Source: Celeribacter baekdonensis (GTDB lineage: Bacteria; Pseudomonadota; Alphaproteobacteria; Rhodobacterales; Rhodobacteraceae). Taken from it: DNA of 64,000 nucleotides. Location of the stretch: positions 1,612,001 to 1,676,000 of the forward strand of contig NZ_CP028475.1 of NCBI RefSeq assembly GCF_003047105.1, given 5' to 3'. Positions 46,993 to 57,186 of the stretch are shown in pieces; the stretch's first letter is position 1; each line of letters opens with the position of its first letter. A model generated the notes under the pieces. The model was not told where the DNA came from, searched no databases, and saw nothing but the letters and a program-made list of their open reading frames with translations. The position numbers and the translations under genes are program-made.

Positions 46993-47451
46993 ATGCGTAA
47001 CCTTATTATCTCGACCATCATCGCCGCCACCGCCGCGAGCGGGGCTTTGGCCCAATCCCCCTCTGACGTGGCCAAAGCGCGCCGCGCGTTTTTCACCCTC
47101 GTGGGGTTTGAAATGTCCACTTTGGGTGCCATGGCACAGGGCAAAATCGACTATGATGCCGATGTGGCAAGCCAAGCCGCGAAGGATCTTGCGGCCCTCA
47201 CCGGCTACACCATGTCCGACCTTTTCGCACCGGGCACCTCGAATGACGATCTGCTGGGGGAGACCCGCGCAGAGGCTAAAATCTGGGCCGATATGCCGGG
47301 TTTTCAGGAAAAAGGCATGGCGTTTTACCAAGCTGTGGCCGAGTTGAACGGCGTTGCGGGCAACGGCCTTGAGGCGCTTCAGCCCGCCGTTGGCAAACTC
47401 GGCGGCACCTGCAAAGCCTGCCACGACGACTACCGCGCCAAAGATTTTTAA
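46993..47451 (+). CDS. cytochrome c-prime (c556-like)
   Basis: 152-residue secreted c-type cytochrome. It has a signal peptide (MRNLIISTIIAATAASGALA, cleaved before QSPS) and a four-helix-bundle-type sequence, with the single heme motif CKACHDDYR near the C-terminus. Periplasmic electron carrier; c-prime proteins also bind NO. It is followed 22 bases later by a cytochrome b561 gene, a common pairing that suggests a redox unit. Confidence 0.9.
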   Translation: MRNLIISTIIAATAASGALAQSPSDVAKARRAFFTLVGFEMSTLGAMAQGKIDYDADVASQAAKDLAALTGYTMSDLFAPGTSNDDLLGETRAEAKIWADMPGFQEKGMAFYQAVAELNGVAGNGLEALQPAVGKLGGTCKACHDDYRAKDF

Positions 47452-47473
47452 GCGCTAAGACGAAGGCGAACCG

Positions 47474-48070
47474 ATGTCAGAACCGCTGAACAAAACCTAT
47501 GTTTGGGACCCCGTTGTCCGCATCCTCCATTGGGCTTTGGTGATCGCTTTCGCCACCTCATGGGGCTTGGGAAAATTTGGCCCAAACATCATGACGCTGC
47601 ATTTCTATTCGGGCTACACCGTGGCCGGGATCGTGGGGCTGCGGCTGCTCTGGGGGCTGTTCGGCACCAAAACGGCGCGGTTCGCCACATTTGTCAAAGG
47701 TCCGGGCAAGGTCATCTCCTATGCCCGGACCCTGCCCTCGCCCACCCCCTCGCGCTCCTATGGCCACAACCCGGTCGGCGCGATTTTTGTCGTCGGGGTT
47801 TTGCTGATTCTGGCGATGCAGGTGATGTCTGGGCTCTTGGCCGACCCGGAAGATTACATCAATGTCGGCCCGCTGGCGCAGTATGTCTCAAGCGATGTGG
47901 CGCGCAAGGCGCTGTCGCTGCATGAACCGCTCTCAACCCTGCTTTTGCTGATGGTTCTGGGCCATATCGGCGCGATTTTTTGGTACAGAAAGCGCAAGGG
48001 CGAGAATTTGGTCAAACCGATGATCACCGGCTACGCCGATCTGCCCTCCGACAAAATTCCGCATAAATAA
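47474..48070 (+). CDS. cytochrome b561 domain protein
   Basis: 198-residue membrane cytochrome b with four helices. Candidate heme-ligand histidines are in RILHWALVIAF, MTLHFYSGYTV, LSLHEPLSTLL and MVLGHIGAIF. It resembles the b-type subunits of hydrogenases and the cytochrome b561 family. Downstream of the cytochrome c-prime gene and most likely its membrane electron partner (inferred from context). It converges on the Lrp gene with a three-base gap. Confidence 0.9.
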   Translation: MSEPLNKTYVWDPVVRILHWALVIAFATSWGLGKFGPNIMTLHFYSGYTVAGIVGLRLLWGLFGTKTARFATFVKGPGKVISYARTLPSPTPSRSYGHNPVGAIFVVGVLLILAMQVMSGLLADPEDYINVGPLAQYVSSDVARKALSLHEPLSTLLLLMVLGHIGAIFWYRKRKGENLVKPMITGYADLPSDKIPHK

Positions 48071-48073
48071 GGC

Positions 48074-48541
48074 CTAGATCGGTCCTGGGCAGCGCTCCTC
48101 GGACAGCAAAACGTTGGCCTCGACGTTGCCCACACCGGGCAGCGTCATGATCCGTCGCCGCAGCACGCGTTCAAAATCCGGCAGGTCTTGCGCCACCACG
48201 CGCAGGCGATAATCGAACAGGCCCAAAACGTGTTGCACGGTCTGCACCTCGGGAATTGCCCGGACCGCGCGTTCGAAATCCTCCAAGGACACCCGACCTT
48301 TGGTCGCCAATTTGATCCCCAAAAACACCGTCACGCCAAACCCCAGCCCCTCAAGGTCCAAATCGACCCGGCGTGGGCCGAAAACCCCCAACTCTTTAAG
48401 CCGCTTAATCCGCCGCCATGTTGCCGGTTGACTGAGCCCCATCTCGCGGCCCAAAGCGCCCGCCGATTGCGTGGCGTCCTCGCATAGCGCCCGGATCAGG
48501 CCGCGGTCGATGTCGTCCAATTCCATCGTATCTTGGCTCAT
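48074..48541 (-). CDS. Lrp/AsnC-family regulator (downstream copy)
   Basis: 155-residue regulator with an N-terminal HTH (LDDIDRGLIRALCEDATQSA, then GLSQPATWRRIKRL) and a C-terminal RAM ligand-binding domain (VQTVQHVLGLFDYRLRVVA, VGNVEANVLLSE). The family senses amino acids. The ATG overlaps the stop of a second Lrp gene by four bases, so two different Lrp subunits are made from one message. Confidence 0.9.
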   Translation of the reverse strand: MSQDTMELDDIDRGLIRALCEDATQSAGALGREMGLSQPATWRRIKRLKELGVFGPRRVDLDLEGLGFGVTVFLGIKLATKGRVSLEDFERAVRAIPEVQTVQHVLGLFDYRLRVVAQDLPDFERVLRRRIMTLPGVGNVEANVLLSEERCPGPI

Positions 48542-48996
48542 AACGGCACCGATTGCGCATCTTTAATGGTCGCCACCTGCATCAAGGCCTCAATGTCGGT
48601 CATATGTGGCAAAGACAGGATGTGTTCGCGATAAATCCGTTGATAATCAGACATATCGCGGGCGATGACCAACAATCGCGCATCAACCCGGCCCAGAAAT
48701 GTACCGATGGAAATCACCTCAGGCACGGCGCGGGCGGCGGTGATGAATTCGTCAAAAGCGCGCGGTTCGGTTTTGTCCAAGGTGACGCGCAACGACACCT
48801 CGACCTCATAGCCCAAAGCGCGCCAATCGACCTGTTCGCGGATCGCTTTGACCACACCGCCCTCGCGCATCCGCTCCAATCGACGGGCGAATGTGGCGGG
48901 TGTCACCCCGGCGCGCTCGGCCAATTCCGAGGCGGGTGCTTCGGGATCAGCTTGCACTTGGCGCAGGATGCGGCGGTCTGTATCGTCTACTTGCAT
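48538..48996 (-). CDS. Lrp/AsnC-family regulator (upstream copy)
   Basis: 152-residue Lrp-type protein from the ATG at 48996 (MQVDDTDRRILRQVQADPEA). The HTH is seen in ERAGVTPATFARRLERMREG, and the RAM domain in VPEVISIGTFLGRVDARLLV. The in-frame extension upstream is not family-like. It is divergent from ilvC, and an 8-bp inverted repeat just upstream of its start fits an Lrp operator. Coupled with the second Lrp gene; hetero-oligomers are possible. Confidence 0.9.
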   Translation of the reverse strand: MQVDDTDRRILRQVQADPEAPASELAERAGVTPATFARRLERMREGGVVKAIREQVDWRALGYEVEVSLRVTLDKTEPRAFDEFITAARAVPEVISIGTFLGRVDARLLVIARDMSDYQRIYREHILSLPHMTDIEALMQVATIKDAQSVPL

Positions 48997-49009
48997 GATT
49001 TTTTCATAA

Positions 49010-50173
<1,164 letters not shown>

Positions 50174-50194
50174 GCGCCATTGTCAGAGATGACG

Positions 50195-50226
50195 AAAGGC
50201 CCCGGCGGATGCGTCGGGGCCTTTTT
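50195..50226 (+). terminator. Rho-independent terminator after ilvC
   Basis: A 13-bp stem (50195-50207 with 50212-50224, including one G-T pair) and a 4-base loop, followed by T's. It lies 22 bases after the ilvC stop. Confidence 0.88.
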
Positions 50227-50241
50227 CATGAGGAGGCCACC

Positions 50242-50718
50242 ATGCCAAAATTTACGCCAGACAGCGCGCTCAAAGACAGCGGCACCTCCTCCTGCGGCCC
50301 CTATGACGCCCTTTTGTTCAGCGATAGCGGCGGCTTGACCCAGTTCGGCGCGTTTCTTGAAATCTTGCCGCCAGGATCGGCGTCGTCAATCAAGCATTGG
50401 CACCAAACCGAGGATGAAATGGTCTTTGTGGTGACAGGTGAGGTGCAGGTGAGCGAAGGGGCCGAAACCTACGTTTTGCGCACAGGAGAGGGCGCGACGT
50501 TCAAAGCCGGGGTCAGAAAAGGCCATTGCCTGACCAATGTCAGCGATCAAGACGCGCGCTATCTGGTGATCGGCACGCGCTCGACCGGCGACACCGTGAC
50601 CTATCCCGATCATGATCGCATCCTAACCTACACGCGCGACCCCGGTGCCTCCAAAGTGAAAACGCGCCGCTACACCACATTGGACGGTCAGCCCGCCCAC
50701 TCCCCTTACGAGGATTAA
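50242..50718 (+). CDS. cupin-domain protein
   Basis: 158-residue protein with one cupin barrel. The metal-ligand motif resembles SSIKHWHQTEDEMVFVVTGE, supplying two histidines and a glutamate, and the second motif is RKGHCLTNVSD with a histidine. Enzymatic role unknown. It starts at 50242 after an AGGAGG site and precedes the EamA exporter by two bases, suggesting a two-gene unit. Confidence 0.83.
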   Translation: MPKFTPDSALKDSGTSSCGPYDALLFSDSGGLTQFGAFLEILPPGSASSIKHWHQTEDEMVFVVTGEVQVSEGAETYVLRTGEGATFKAGVRKGHCLTNVSDQDARYLVIGTRSTGDTVTYPDHDRILTYTRDPGASKVKTRRYTTLDGQPAHSPYED

Positions 50719-50720
50719 CC

Positions 50721-51641
50721 ATGTCGCCCCTCCCCAATATCACCCGCACCTCTTGGATCATGGTCGGTGTTCTCGGCTTTGTCTGGGGCTCGACCTTCAT
50801 GGTGATCGAAATTGCCCTCACCGGCATCGCACCGTTTTGGTTGGCCACATTCCGGCTGACCATTGCGGCGATGGTGATGGCGGTGTTTTGGGGCAAAGAC
50901 GGGTTTAAAATGGGCACAGACCCAGACAATAGGCCGCATCCCATGTCGCTGATCTGGGCTGGGGCGGTGTCCTCGGCCATTCCATTTTTACTGCTCAATT
51001 GGGGGCAACAATATGTGACCTCGGGCTTTGCAGGCACGTCGATGGCCGCAGTGCCTTTGGTGGTTTTGCCGATGGCGCATTTCATGGTGGCGGGCGAACG
51101 CCTTTCGCTGCGTGCGATCATCGGTGTCACACTTGGGTTTTGCGGCGTGGCGCTTTTGATCGGCAAATCTGCTTTGGACAGCACCGGCGCGGATTTGGAA
51201 TTTTGGGGCCGCATGGCCTGTCTCACCGTGGCGTTTTGCTATGCGCTCAATTCCATCACCATCCGCCGCATTCCGCCGATCAACTCGACCGCATTGACCA
51301 CGATCATGATGGCGTCCGGGGCGGTCATCACCCTGCCCTTTTCGATCTTGACCGAAGGGATTCCCGGCGTGCCACCGCTCAAAGCCTTTTTGGCGTTGAT
51401 TTTTCTAGGCGTGGTGTCCACCGCGGCGATGAACCAGTTGCGCGTTTTGGTGATCCGCTCTGCGGGGCCAACCTTTATGACGCTGGTCAACTATCAGGTG
51501 CCAGTCTGGTCCGTGATCTTGGGCGCGCAGGTCTTGGGCGAACCTTTGCCGCCCACGCTTTTGATTGCGCTGGGGTTGATCCTGGGCGGGGTGGCGATTT
51601 CGCAATGGGCCTCAGTGAAACGCATCTTTGTGCGCAGGTGA
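50721..51641 (+). CDS. EamA/DMT-family transporter
   Basis: 306-residue inner membrane exporter of the drug/metabolite transporter superfamily, with ten helices in two EamA repeats (N-terminal half GFVWGSTFMVIEIALTGIA, second half FLGVVSTAAMNQLRVLVI). Substrate not inferable. Two bases after the cupin gene, so cotranscribed. Confidence 0.88.
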   Translation: MSPLPNITRTSWIMVGVLGFVWGSTFMVIEIALTGIAPFWLATFRLTIAAMVMAVFWGKDGFKMGTDPDNRPHPMSLIWAGAVSSAIPFLLLNWGQQYVTSGFAGTSMAAVPLVVLPMAHFMVAGERLSLRAIIGVTLGFCGVALLIGKSALDSTGADLEFWGRMACLTVAFCYALNSITIRRIPPINSTALTTIMMASGAVITLPFSILTEGIPGVPPLKAFLALIFLGVVSTAAMNQLRVLVIRSAGPTFMTLVNYQVPVWSVILGAQVLGEPLPPTLLIALGLILGGVAISQWASVKRIFVRR

Positions 51642-51702
51642 CAAAGCGGCTCTGCGCGAATGTTATATTGTAACGAATTCAGCGCCACACCATATCTCCG
51701 CC

Positions 51703-52266
51703 ATGATACACACAGTGGACACAAGACAGGGGCTGCCAGAAGAGATGCAGTTTCTGCTTCGGGACTATCCGCGCGATGTCTGGCCGGATCACCCGAATTT
51801 CGCCAGCTCCATCCAAAATTGGATGGGCGCTCATACCATGTTTCGCGCGCTGTCTTCCTATGTTTTGGAGGACACCGAGGCCTTTATTGACAATAAGATG
51901 GATGATCAGATCTATGCTCAAAAGCTCGCCAAATATGGCGATCTCCTGTTGCGCAATCTGCATGGGCATCACAACTGGGAAGATCGCAAATTCTTCCCCG
52001 AATTGGGAGCCGCAGAAGGGCGCCTGATGGCAGGGCTTGAGATGTTGGAGGCAGATCACGCGGCACTGGACGCCACATTGGATCGATTCCAACGCAGCGC
52101 CAACCGTGTGGTGCAACTGGCGCATTTGTCGCCTGTCGATATGCGCCATGAGGTGGGCGATGTTGAAAGCAGCGCCGCCGACATCAGCGCCCTTTTGGCG
52201 CGGCACCTGAGCGACGAAGAGGACCTCGTCGTGCCGATCATCCTGCACCATAAATTGCGCGGATGA
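51703..52266 (+). CDS. hemerythrin HHE-domain protein
   Basis: 187-residue helical bundle protein with candidate diiron ligands: HTMFRALSSYVLED in helix 1, HGHHNWEDRKFFPEL in helix 2, ADHAALDATLDRF in helix 3 and HLSDEEDLVVPIILHH in helix 4. Such proteins sense or carry O2, NO or iron; the exact role is unknown. The ATG at 51703 is chosen because the upstream frame overlaps the EamA gene's end. A terminator follows within 30 bases. Confidence 0.85.
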   Translation: MIHTVDTRQGLPEEMQFLLRDYPRDVWPDHPNFASSIQNWMGAHTMFRALSSYVLEDTEAFIDNKMDDQIYAQKLAKYGDLLLRNLHGHHNWEDRKFFPELGAAEGRLMAGLEMLEADHAALDATLDRFQRSANRVVQLAHLSPVDMRHEVGDVESSAADISALLARHLSDEEDLVVPIILHHKLRG

Positions 52267-52292
52267 GCCAAACATGACGCCCAAATGCGTCG

Positions 52293-52320
52293 AAAGAGCG
52301 CCTTGCGGGGCGCTCTTTTT
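52293..52320 (+). terminator. Rho-independent terminator after the hemerythrin gene
   Basis: A 10-bp stem AAAGAGCGCC/GGCGCTCTTT with a 6-base loop (52303-52308) and trailing T's, starting 27 bases after the stop. Confidence 0.85.
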
Positions 52321-52349
52321 CATGTGCAGATGGGCCAAAGGAGTTTCCC

Positions 52350-52763
52350 ATGACCAATACGCCACATGACGATCACATCCCCGCCGATCTGACCCCGAAA
52401 AATGAGGGCGAGATTCAGGCTGAGCGGGCGCGGATGTTTACTTTTGGGTTTTGGAAAAGCCTTTTGGCCGGGCGTGAGGGCCTTGGCGACACGTTTTGGG
52501 CGGGCAATTATCTGGCAGGCCTGTTGTTTTTGCCCGTCATGGTTGTTTTTTTAGCGCTTGCCTCATTCGTTCCACTCTTAGCGCCACTGTTGAGCGTCTC
52601 ATTTGTCATATTCGGCGTCTTCCTGTTGGGCGTCGCGCGCGCTGTAGCCGTCGCTCAACCCAAAGGAAATTCTGGGGTCGGCCTGCGTATCGTTGGCGTG
52701 ATCTGGACCCTGATGAACGCTGGCATGTGCCTCGTCTATTCCCCTTTTGTGGCAGGCCAGTAA
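52350..52763 (+). CDS. small membrane protein of unknown function
   Basis: 137 residues. A charged N-terminal part (about 45 residues) is followed by hydrophobic helices (LAGLLFLPVMVVFLALAS, SVSFVIFGVFLLGVARA, IVGVIWTLMNAGMCLVY). No motif is recognised. It starts after AAAGGAG and is preceded by a terminator, so it is transcribed separately. I have no functional inference. Confidence 0.7.
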   Translation: MTNTPHDDHIPADLTPKNEGEIQAERARMFTFGFWKSLLAGREGLGDTFWAGNYLAGLLFLPVMVVFLALASFVPLLAPLLSVSFVIFGVFLLGVARAVAVAQPKGNSGVGLRIVGVIWTLMNAGMCLVYSPFVAGQ

Positions 52764-52795
52764 ACGAACAGCTTGCACAAATGCGACATATTATA

Positions 52796-52824
52796 GAAAA
52801 GGCAGCCCAATACGCCGCCTTTTC
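52796..52824. terminator. hairpin between the membrane protein gene and glmM
   Basis: GAAAAGGC (52796-52803) pairs with GCCTTTTC (52817-52824) over a 13-base loop, with T-rich sequence after it, between convergent genes. A weak bidirectional terminator is plausible. Confidence 0.5.
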
Positions 52825-52847
52825 TTATCTTTATCAAACATAACGGC

Positions 52848-54193
52848 TTACCGCGTTGCGACTTCCACCGCCGCGACCACTTGATCCACGGCCCCGTTCA
52901 GCACGGTCTCGCTGACGCTTTCCGCCATCACCCGGATCAAAGGTTCGGTGCCGGATTTGCGGATCAACAACCGACCATTGCCCGAAAGCTTGGCCTCCGC
53001 ATCCGCGATCGCCGCTTTCACACCGCCGTTCTCCAACGGAAGCTGGCCCACGGCATAGCGCACGTTTTTCAGAAGCTGCGGCACCGGCTCAAACACCTGC
53101 AACATTTCAGAGGCTTTTTTGCCGGTCTCGACCATGGCGGCCAAAAATTGCAGCCCCGCCAACAAACCATCGCCCGTGGTGGCGTAATCGGTCATCACGA
53201 TATGGCCGGATTGCTCGCCGCCAAGGTTGAATCCACCCTGGCGCATCCGTTCGACCACATAGCGGTCGCCCACAGAGGTGCGTTCCAACCGCAGCCCTTC
53301 GGCCTGCAAGAACCGCTCCAGCCCAAGGTTCGACATCACCGTTGCAACCAAAGCACCGCCCGCCAAACGGCCCTGATCAGCCCATGATTTGGCCATCAGC
53401 CCCATGAGCTGATCACCATCAGCGACCTGCCCGGTCTCGTCCAAAATCATCACCCGATCGGCATCGCCATCCAAGCAAATGCCAACATCGGCACCATGCA
53501 CCACCACCGCTTCCGCTGCGGTTTGGACATAGGTCGAGCCACAGTGATCGTTGATGTTGCGGCCATTGGGATGGGTGCCCACAGAGATCACTTCGGCGCC
53601 CAATTCCCAAAGCACCTCGGGGCAGTGCGATAGGCCGCGCCATTGGCGCAATCAATCACCACCTTGAGACCTGCAAGGGTCATCCCACGCGGCAGGGTGG
53701 ATTTGACCCGTTCGTTATAGCGAAACCGTCCATCGTCGATCCGCTTGGCACGGCCAATATTGTCGGCCTGCGCCGGCTCAATCTCGGTCTCCATCAGGCG
53801 CTCAATTTCACTTTCGGCCTCGTCCGACAATTTGAACCCATCGGGGCCAAAAAATTTGATGCCATTGTCCTCGGCCGGGTTGTGCGAGGCGGAAATCATC
53901 ACGCCGACATCGGCGCGCATCGAGGTGGTCAACATGCCCACGGCGGGGGTTGGCACCGGGCCAAGCAGAAACACGTTCATGCCCGTCGAGGTAAACCCCG
54001 CCGTCATCGCGGTTTCAAACATATAGCCCGACAGGCGCGTGTCCTTGCCAATCACCACGCGGTGTTCGCGCGAACCGTCGCGGCGAAAATACCGCCCCGC
54101 AGCAGCCCCGAGTTTCAGCGCCATCTCTGCTGTCATTGGTGCGGAATTGGCCCGCCCTCGCACACCATCCGTGCCAAAAAGTTTACGCGTCAT
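52848..54193 (-). CDS. glmM: phosphoglucosamine mutase (apparent frameshift)
   Basis: Converts glucosamine-6-phosphate to glucosamine-1-phosphate for cell wall synthesis; essential in most bacteria. The N-terminus [16 protein letters not shown] (start 54193) and the phosphoserine loop [17 protein letters not shown] are intact. The frame breaks at GGGG 53619-53622: one part ends [10 protein letters not shown] and the rest continues in another frame as [19 protein letters not shown]. One base restores 448 residues, the normal length. The C-terminal [14 protein letters not shown] phosphate loop is present. Probably a homopolymer error. Confidence 0.93.
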
Positions 54194-55208
54194 GCTGACC
54201 TCCCTCACCGCTCACCGCCTGCCACAGGGCAAGCGCTTGTTTTGTCTCTTTGATATCGTGGACCCGCAGCACCTGAATCCCTTGCGCCACAGCGGCCAAG
54301 GCCACAGCGATTGAGCCCGGCGCGCGGTCTCGGGCCTCAGGCGCGTTGCCGATCCGGCCAATAAAGCCTTTGCGCGACACACCCAAAAGAACACCGCATC
54401 CAAGCGCATGAAACAGAGAAATGCGCTGTAAAAGTGCAAGATTATGGGCCTGAGTTTTGCCAAATCCAATGCCTGGATCGACCAAAATTTGCGTCCGCGA
54501 AATGCCCGCCGCCTCCGCCACTGCAATCCGCGCAGCCAGGAAGTCATAAACATCCAGCAGCACGTTTTGATACTCGGGATGCTCTTGCATCACCTCCGGG
54601 TCGCCTTGGGCGTGCATCAAACACACAGGCGCACCTGATTGCGCCGCCACGTTGGCCAACTCCGGGTCGTGGCAAAACGCATAGACGTCATTGATCAAAT
54701 CCGCCCCCGCAGCCAAAGCCGCAGCCGCAACAGCGGCTTTGCGCGTGTCGATGGACATTGGCACAGTGGACCCCGCCCGGATGGCGGCAATCACTGGCGC
54801 TGTGCGGGTGATTTCGAGCTCGGGCGCGATGTAATCCGCGCCTGGGCGAGTGCTTTCGCCACCAATATCAAGAATATCCGCCCCCTCAGCCATCATCACT
54901 TGTGCCCGAACACGTGCTGCGTCGGGGGCATCAAACATCCCGCCATCAGAAAAACTATCGGGCGTGACATTGAGAATGCCCATCAGATTGGGCCGCGCAA
55001 AATCCATGCCCGCCAAAGGCGCGCGGGGCGCTGTCAGGCGGGTTTTGACCTCCTCGGGCAGCTCAGTTGCGGGGATCAAGCGCGACGGCGCGGCGCGGGA
55101 CAGCACCTCGACCTGCGAAAACCAGGCCCAGCCGCCCGCAAGTGTCAAAGCGTCTGAGGGCCGCGCAGGATCAATGGAGGGGATCGGTCGATAATAGAGA
55201 GAAGACAT
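54183..55208 (-). CDS. folP: dihydropteroate synthase
   Basis: 341-residue folate-pathway enzyme. The hallmark [15 protein letters not shown] is followed by [24 protein letters not shown] and the [18 protein letters not shown] loop, all in the expected order. A family-like N-terminal extension ([14 protein letters not shown]) is present from the ATG at 55208. It overlaps the glmM start by 11 bases and follows folB by 8, the usual alphaproteobacterial cluster. Confidence 0.96.
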   Translation of the reverse strand: MSSLYYRPIPSIDPARPSDALTLAGGWAWFSQVEVLSRAAPSRLIPATELPEEVKTRLTAPRAPLAGMDFARPNLMGILNVTPDSFSDGGMFDAPDAARVRAQVMMAEGADILDIGGESTRPGADYIAPELEITRTAPVIAAIRAGSTVPMSIDTRKAAVAAAALAAGADLINDVYAFCHDPELANVAAQSGAPVCLMHAQGDPEVMQEHPEYQNVLLDVYDFLAARIAVAEAAGISRTQILVDPGIGFGKTQAHNLALLQRISLFHALGCGVLLGVSRKGFIGRIGNAPEARDRAPGSIAVALAAVAQGIQVLRVHDIKETKQALALWQAVSGEGGQHDA

Positions 55209-55216
55209 CGTGAGGC

Positions 55217-56143
55217 TCACGTGCCGCTCGCGGAAAGCTCGCAAGGACCCGCCAGATCAAGCGCGCACGCACCGTCAATCGAGGTGAGGCCCAAGCTCAA
55301 AAGCGCTGCGGCAGACATCTCTTGCGCCAACCATGCGACCAGATCCGCCACATCGCCTGTTGGCCCATGCACCGCATCAAGCACCATTTTGGACGGGGCC
55401 CAGACCGAGATATGGCCTTGCCGCGCCGCCCAATCGAGTTCGGTACGCGAGGCACGCACCACACACCGCGGGTCACGGCCCGCAAGCGTCCATGCATTCT
55501 GTTCTATCGCCAAAAGGTCAATCCGCCGTTGCACAGGCTTTGCGTCCGAGTGCGGACGTTCGCAGGCGGGCAAGCCAACCGTGACAATCATCGGGCGCGG
55601 ATCGGCGTCCATCGCGTCGATCCAAGCGGTCAGGTTTGGATGGTCCAGCGCCTCCGGCGAAAGATGCACAATCACCGGATGCGGCACGGGCGTGACACTT
55701 TGCGCGCTTTTGGGCTGATCTGCGGCAGGATCAGAACTGCGCACAATCTCAACACCCAAAGCCCCCGGCCCCCGGTCCAGCTTTTCAACCCGCACGAACA
55801 CCCGAAACGCGCGCGGTTCGGACAAGATGCGCAGGGCAATCCGTTCGGCCAAAGTTTCCAACAGATTGAGACGTTCGGCGGCCAATTCAATCTGAATGGC
55901 CTCGGTCAGACGATCATAGGACAGGATGCGATCGACATCGTCATCAATCGGGCCACTGAGCGGCGTTAATTCCACCACCACATTAAACACCACCCGCTGC
56001 CGCACGCCGCGTTCGACCTGAAACGCACCGATTTCGACCTCGACCACATGATCGCGCAGGGAAATACGGTCATGCGGGACCTCTGCGGCGGTGGCGCTGG
56101 CGCGCACTTCGGGATGTTCAAAGGCCTGTCGGATCTCGGACAC
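55217..56143 (-). CDS. folB: dihydroneopterin aldolase with long C-terminal extension
   Basis: 308 residues from a GTG at 56143; its start is the least certain point because the ribosome site is weak. The first ~150 residues are the FolB domain (DHVVEVEIGAFQVERGVRQ, NLLETLAERIALRIL and RVEKLDRGPGA, with the family lysine), making 6-hydroxymethyl-dihydropterin. A second segment of about 150 residues has no recognised domain (HPVIVHLSPEALDHPNLTAW, then VGLPACERPHSD). Similar long forms are, as I recall, common in Rhodobacteraceae. Cotranscribed with folP. Confidence 0.85.
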   Translation of the reverse strand: MSEIRQAFEHPEVRASATAAEVPHDRISLRDHVVEVEIGAFQVERGVRQRVVFNVVVELTPLSGPIDDDVDRILSYDRLTEAIQIELAAERLNLLETLAERIALRILSEPRAFRVFVRVEKLDRGPGALGVEIVRSSDPAADQPKSAQSVTPVPHPVIVHLSPEALDHPNLTAWIDAMDADPRPMIVTVGLPACERPHSDAKPVQRRIDLLAIEQNAWTLAGRDPRCVVRASRTELDWAARQGHISVWAPSKMVLDAVHGPTGDVADLVAWLAQEMSAAALLSLGLTSIDGACALDLAGPCELSASGT

Positions 56144-56295
56144 GTTTGGGTCTTTCGTGGTTATTTTCGCCTTGCTACAATGATTTTCCCGGCGCGTCCA
56201 AGGCCAATGTCCCTTTCGCCGCCGACCCCGCCGCCAAACGGCAAAACCCCGCCGTTTCACCGGTGGGGTTTGAAACAAATCCGTGATCTGCGCTG

Positions 56296-56985
56296 TTACG
56301 CTTTGGGTTTACGATAGAAATAGTGAACCCCGATCTGCGCCGTGCGGGCAAATTTGCGCGCCCAGCTCGGCGTCACGGCACGGGTATGGTAAAATGTGGC
56401 CCCTTCGGTCAGAGGGCGCGGCGCGCCATCCAACATCAGACGCGCAACCTTGCTGACCCGATCCCATGCGGCGGGTTCGGAAATCACCTCAGCGCGGCCA
56501 TCACAGGTATAGGTGAATTGGCACTGGTACTTTTTGCCGGTGCCCTGATGGATCACGCCACACACGGTGTTCGGGAAGGCCGGGGAGGATACGCGGTTGA
56601 GGATCACTTCGGCCACAGCAAACTGGCCTTTGACGCTTTCGCCACGGGCCTCGAAATACAGCGCCTCAGACAGGCATTGCCATTGCTCGCCACCCGTTGC
56701 TTTGGGCCGTTGCGACAGGAACGCGTCGGAATAGTCGACCGTCACGGGAGGCTGAGGCTTTAACTTCGGTTTGAAGCTTGCCAACAGCCGTTCGATTGCA
56801 TCCGCATCGACATTTTTCAAACCGCTACGCTCTTGGTCCAAAAGCGCCGTCAACGGCAGGCCAAGCGCAAGGCCCGGGTCGTTTGACGAGCTGAGTTTGA
56901 CGTCTGCTTGGCCTGCACCGGGAAGTGCGCAAAAGCCAAACGCAGCCACGAACGCAAGCGCCGCCAGCTTGTTTAAGGATCTCAT
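56296..56985 (-). CDS. SleB-type cell wall hydrolase
   Basis: 229-residue exported hydrolase. A signal peptide (MRSLNKLAALAFVAAFGFCA) leads a linker and then the Hydrolase_2/SleB domain: LSEALYFEARGESVKGQFAV with the catalytic glutamate, AEVILNRVSSPAFPNTVCG, and a C-terminal TFYHTRAVTPSWARKF. Predicted to cleave peptidoglycan. Separated from folB by 152 bases and from the next gene by about 200, so it is probably a single unit. Confidence 0.88.
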   Translation of the reverse strand: MRSLNKLAALAFVAAFGFCALPGAGQADVKLSSSNDPGLALGLPLTALLDQERSGLKNVDADAIERLLASFKPKLKPQPPVTVDYSDAFLSQRPKATGGEQWQCLSEALYFEARGESVKGQFAVAEVILNRVSSPAFPNTVCGVIHQGTGKKYQCQFTYTCDGRAEVISEPAAWDRVSKVARLMLDGAPRPLTEGATFYHTRAVTPSWARKFARTAQIGVHYFYRKPKA

Positions 56986-57186
56986 TTATCCCTCCATTGC
57001 GCCCAACCTTTGGGCCTCACGGGGTGTTGTTCGAACGGCGGGATAGGGTAATTTTCCTCAAAGGTCCAGCCTAGGGCGTTCCGAGGGGTTTCTGAACAGT
57101 CAAGATACAGATGCAAAAACCCATAAAATTCTCAAAAAACGTCCAACAAGAGCCTTTATTTTCAGCAGGTTGAGAGGCAAGTGTGA

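Noticed and set aside
53588..54208. glmM as two separate genes
   Set aside because: The two frames together give one complete, collinear GlmM; the split coincides with a GGGG run.
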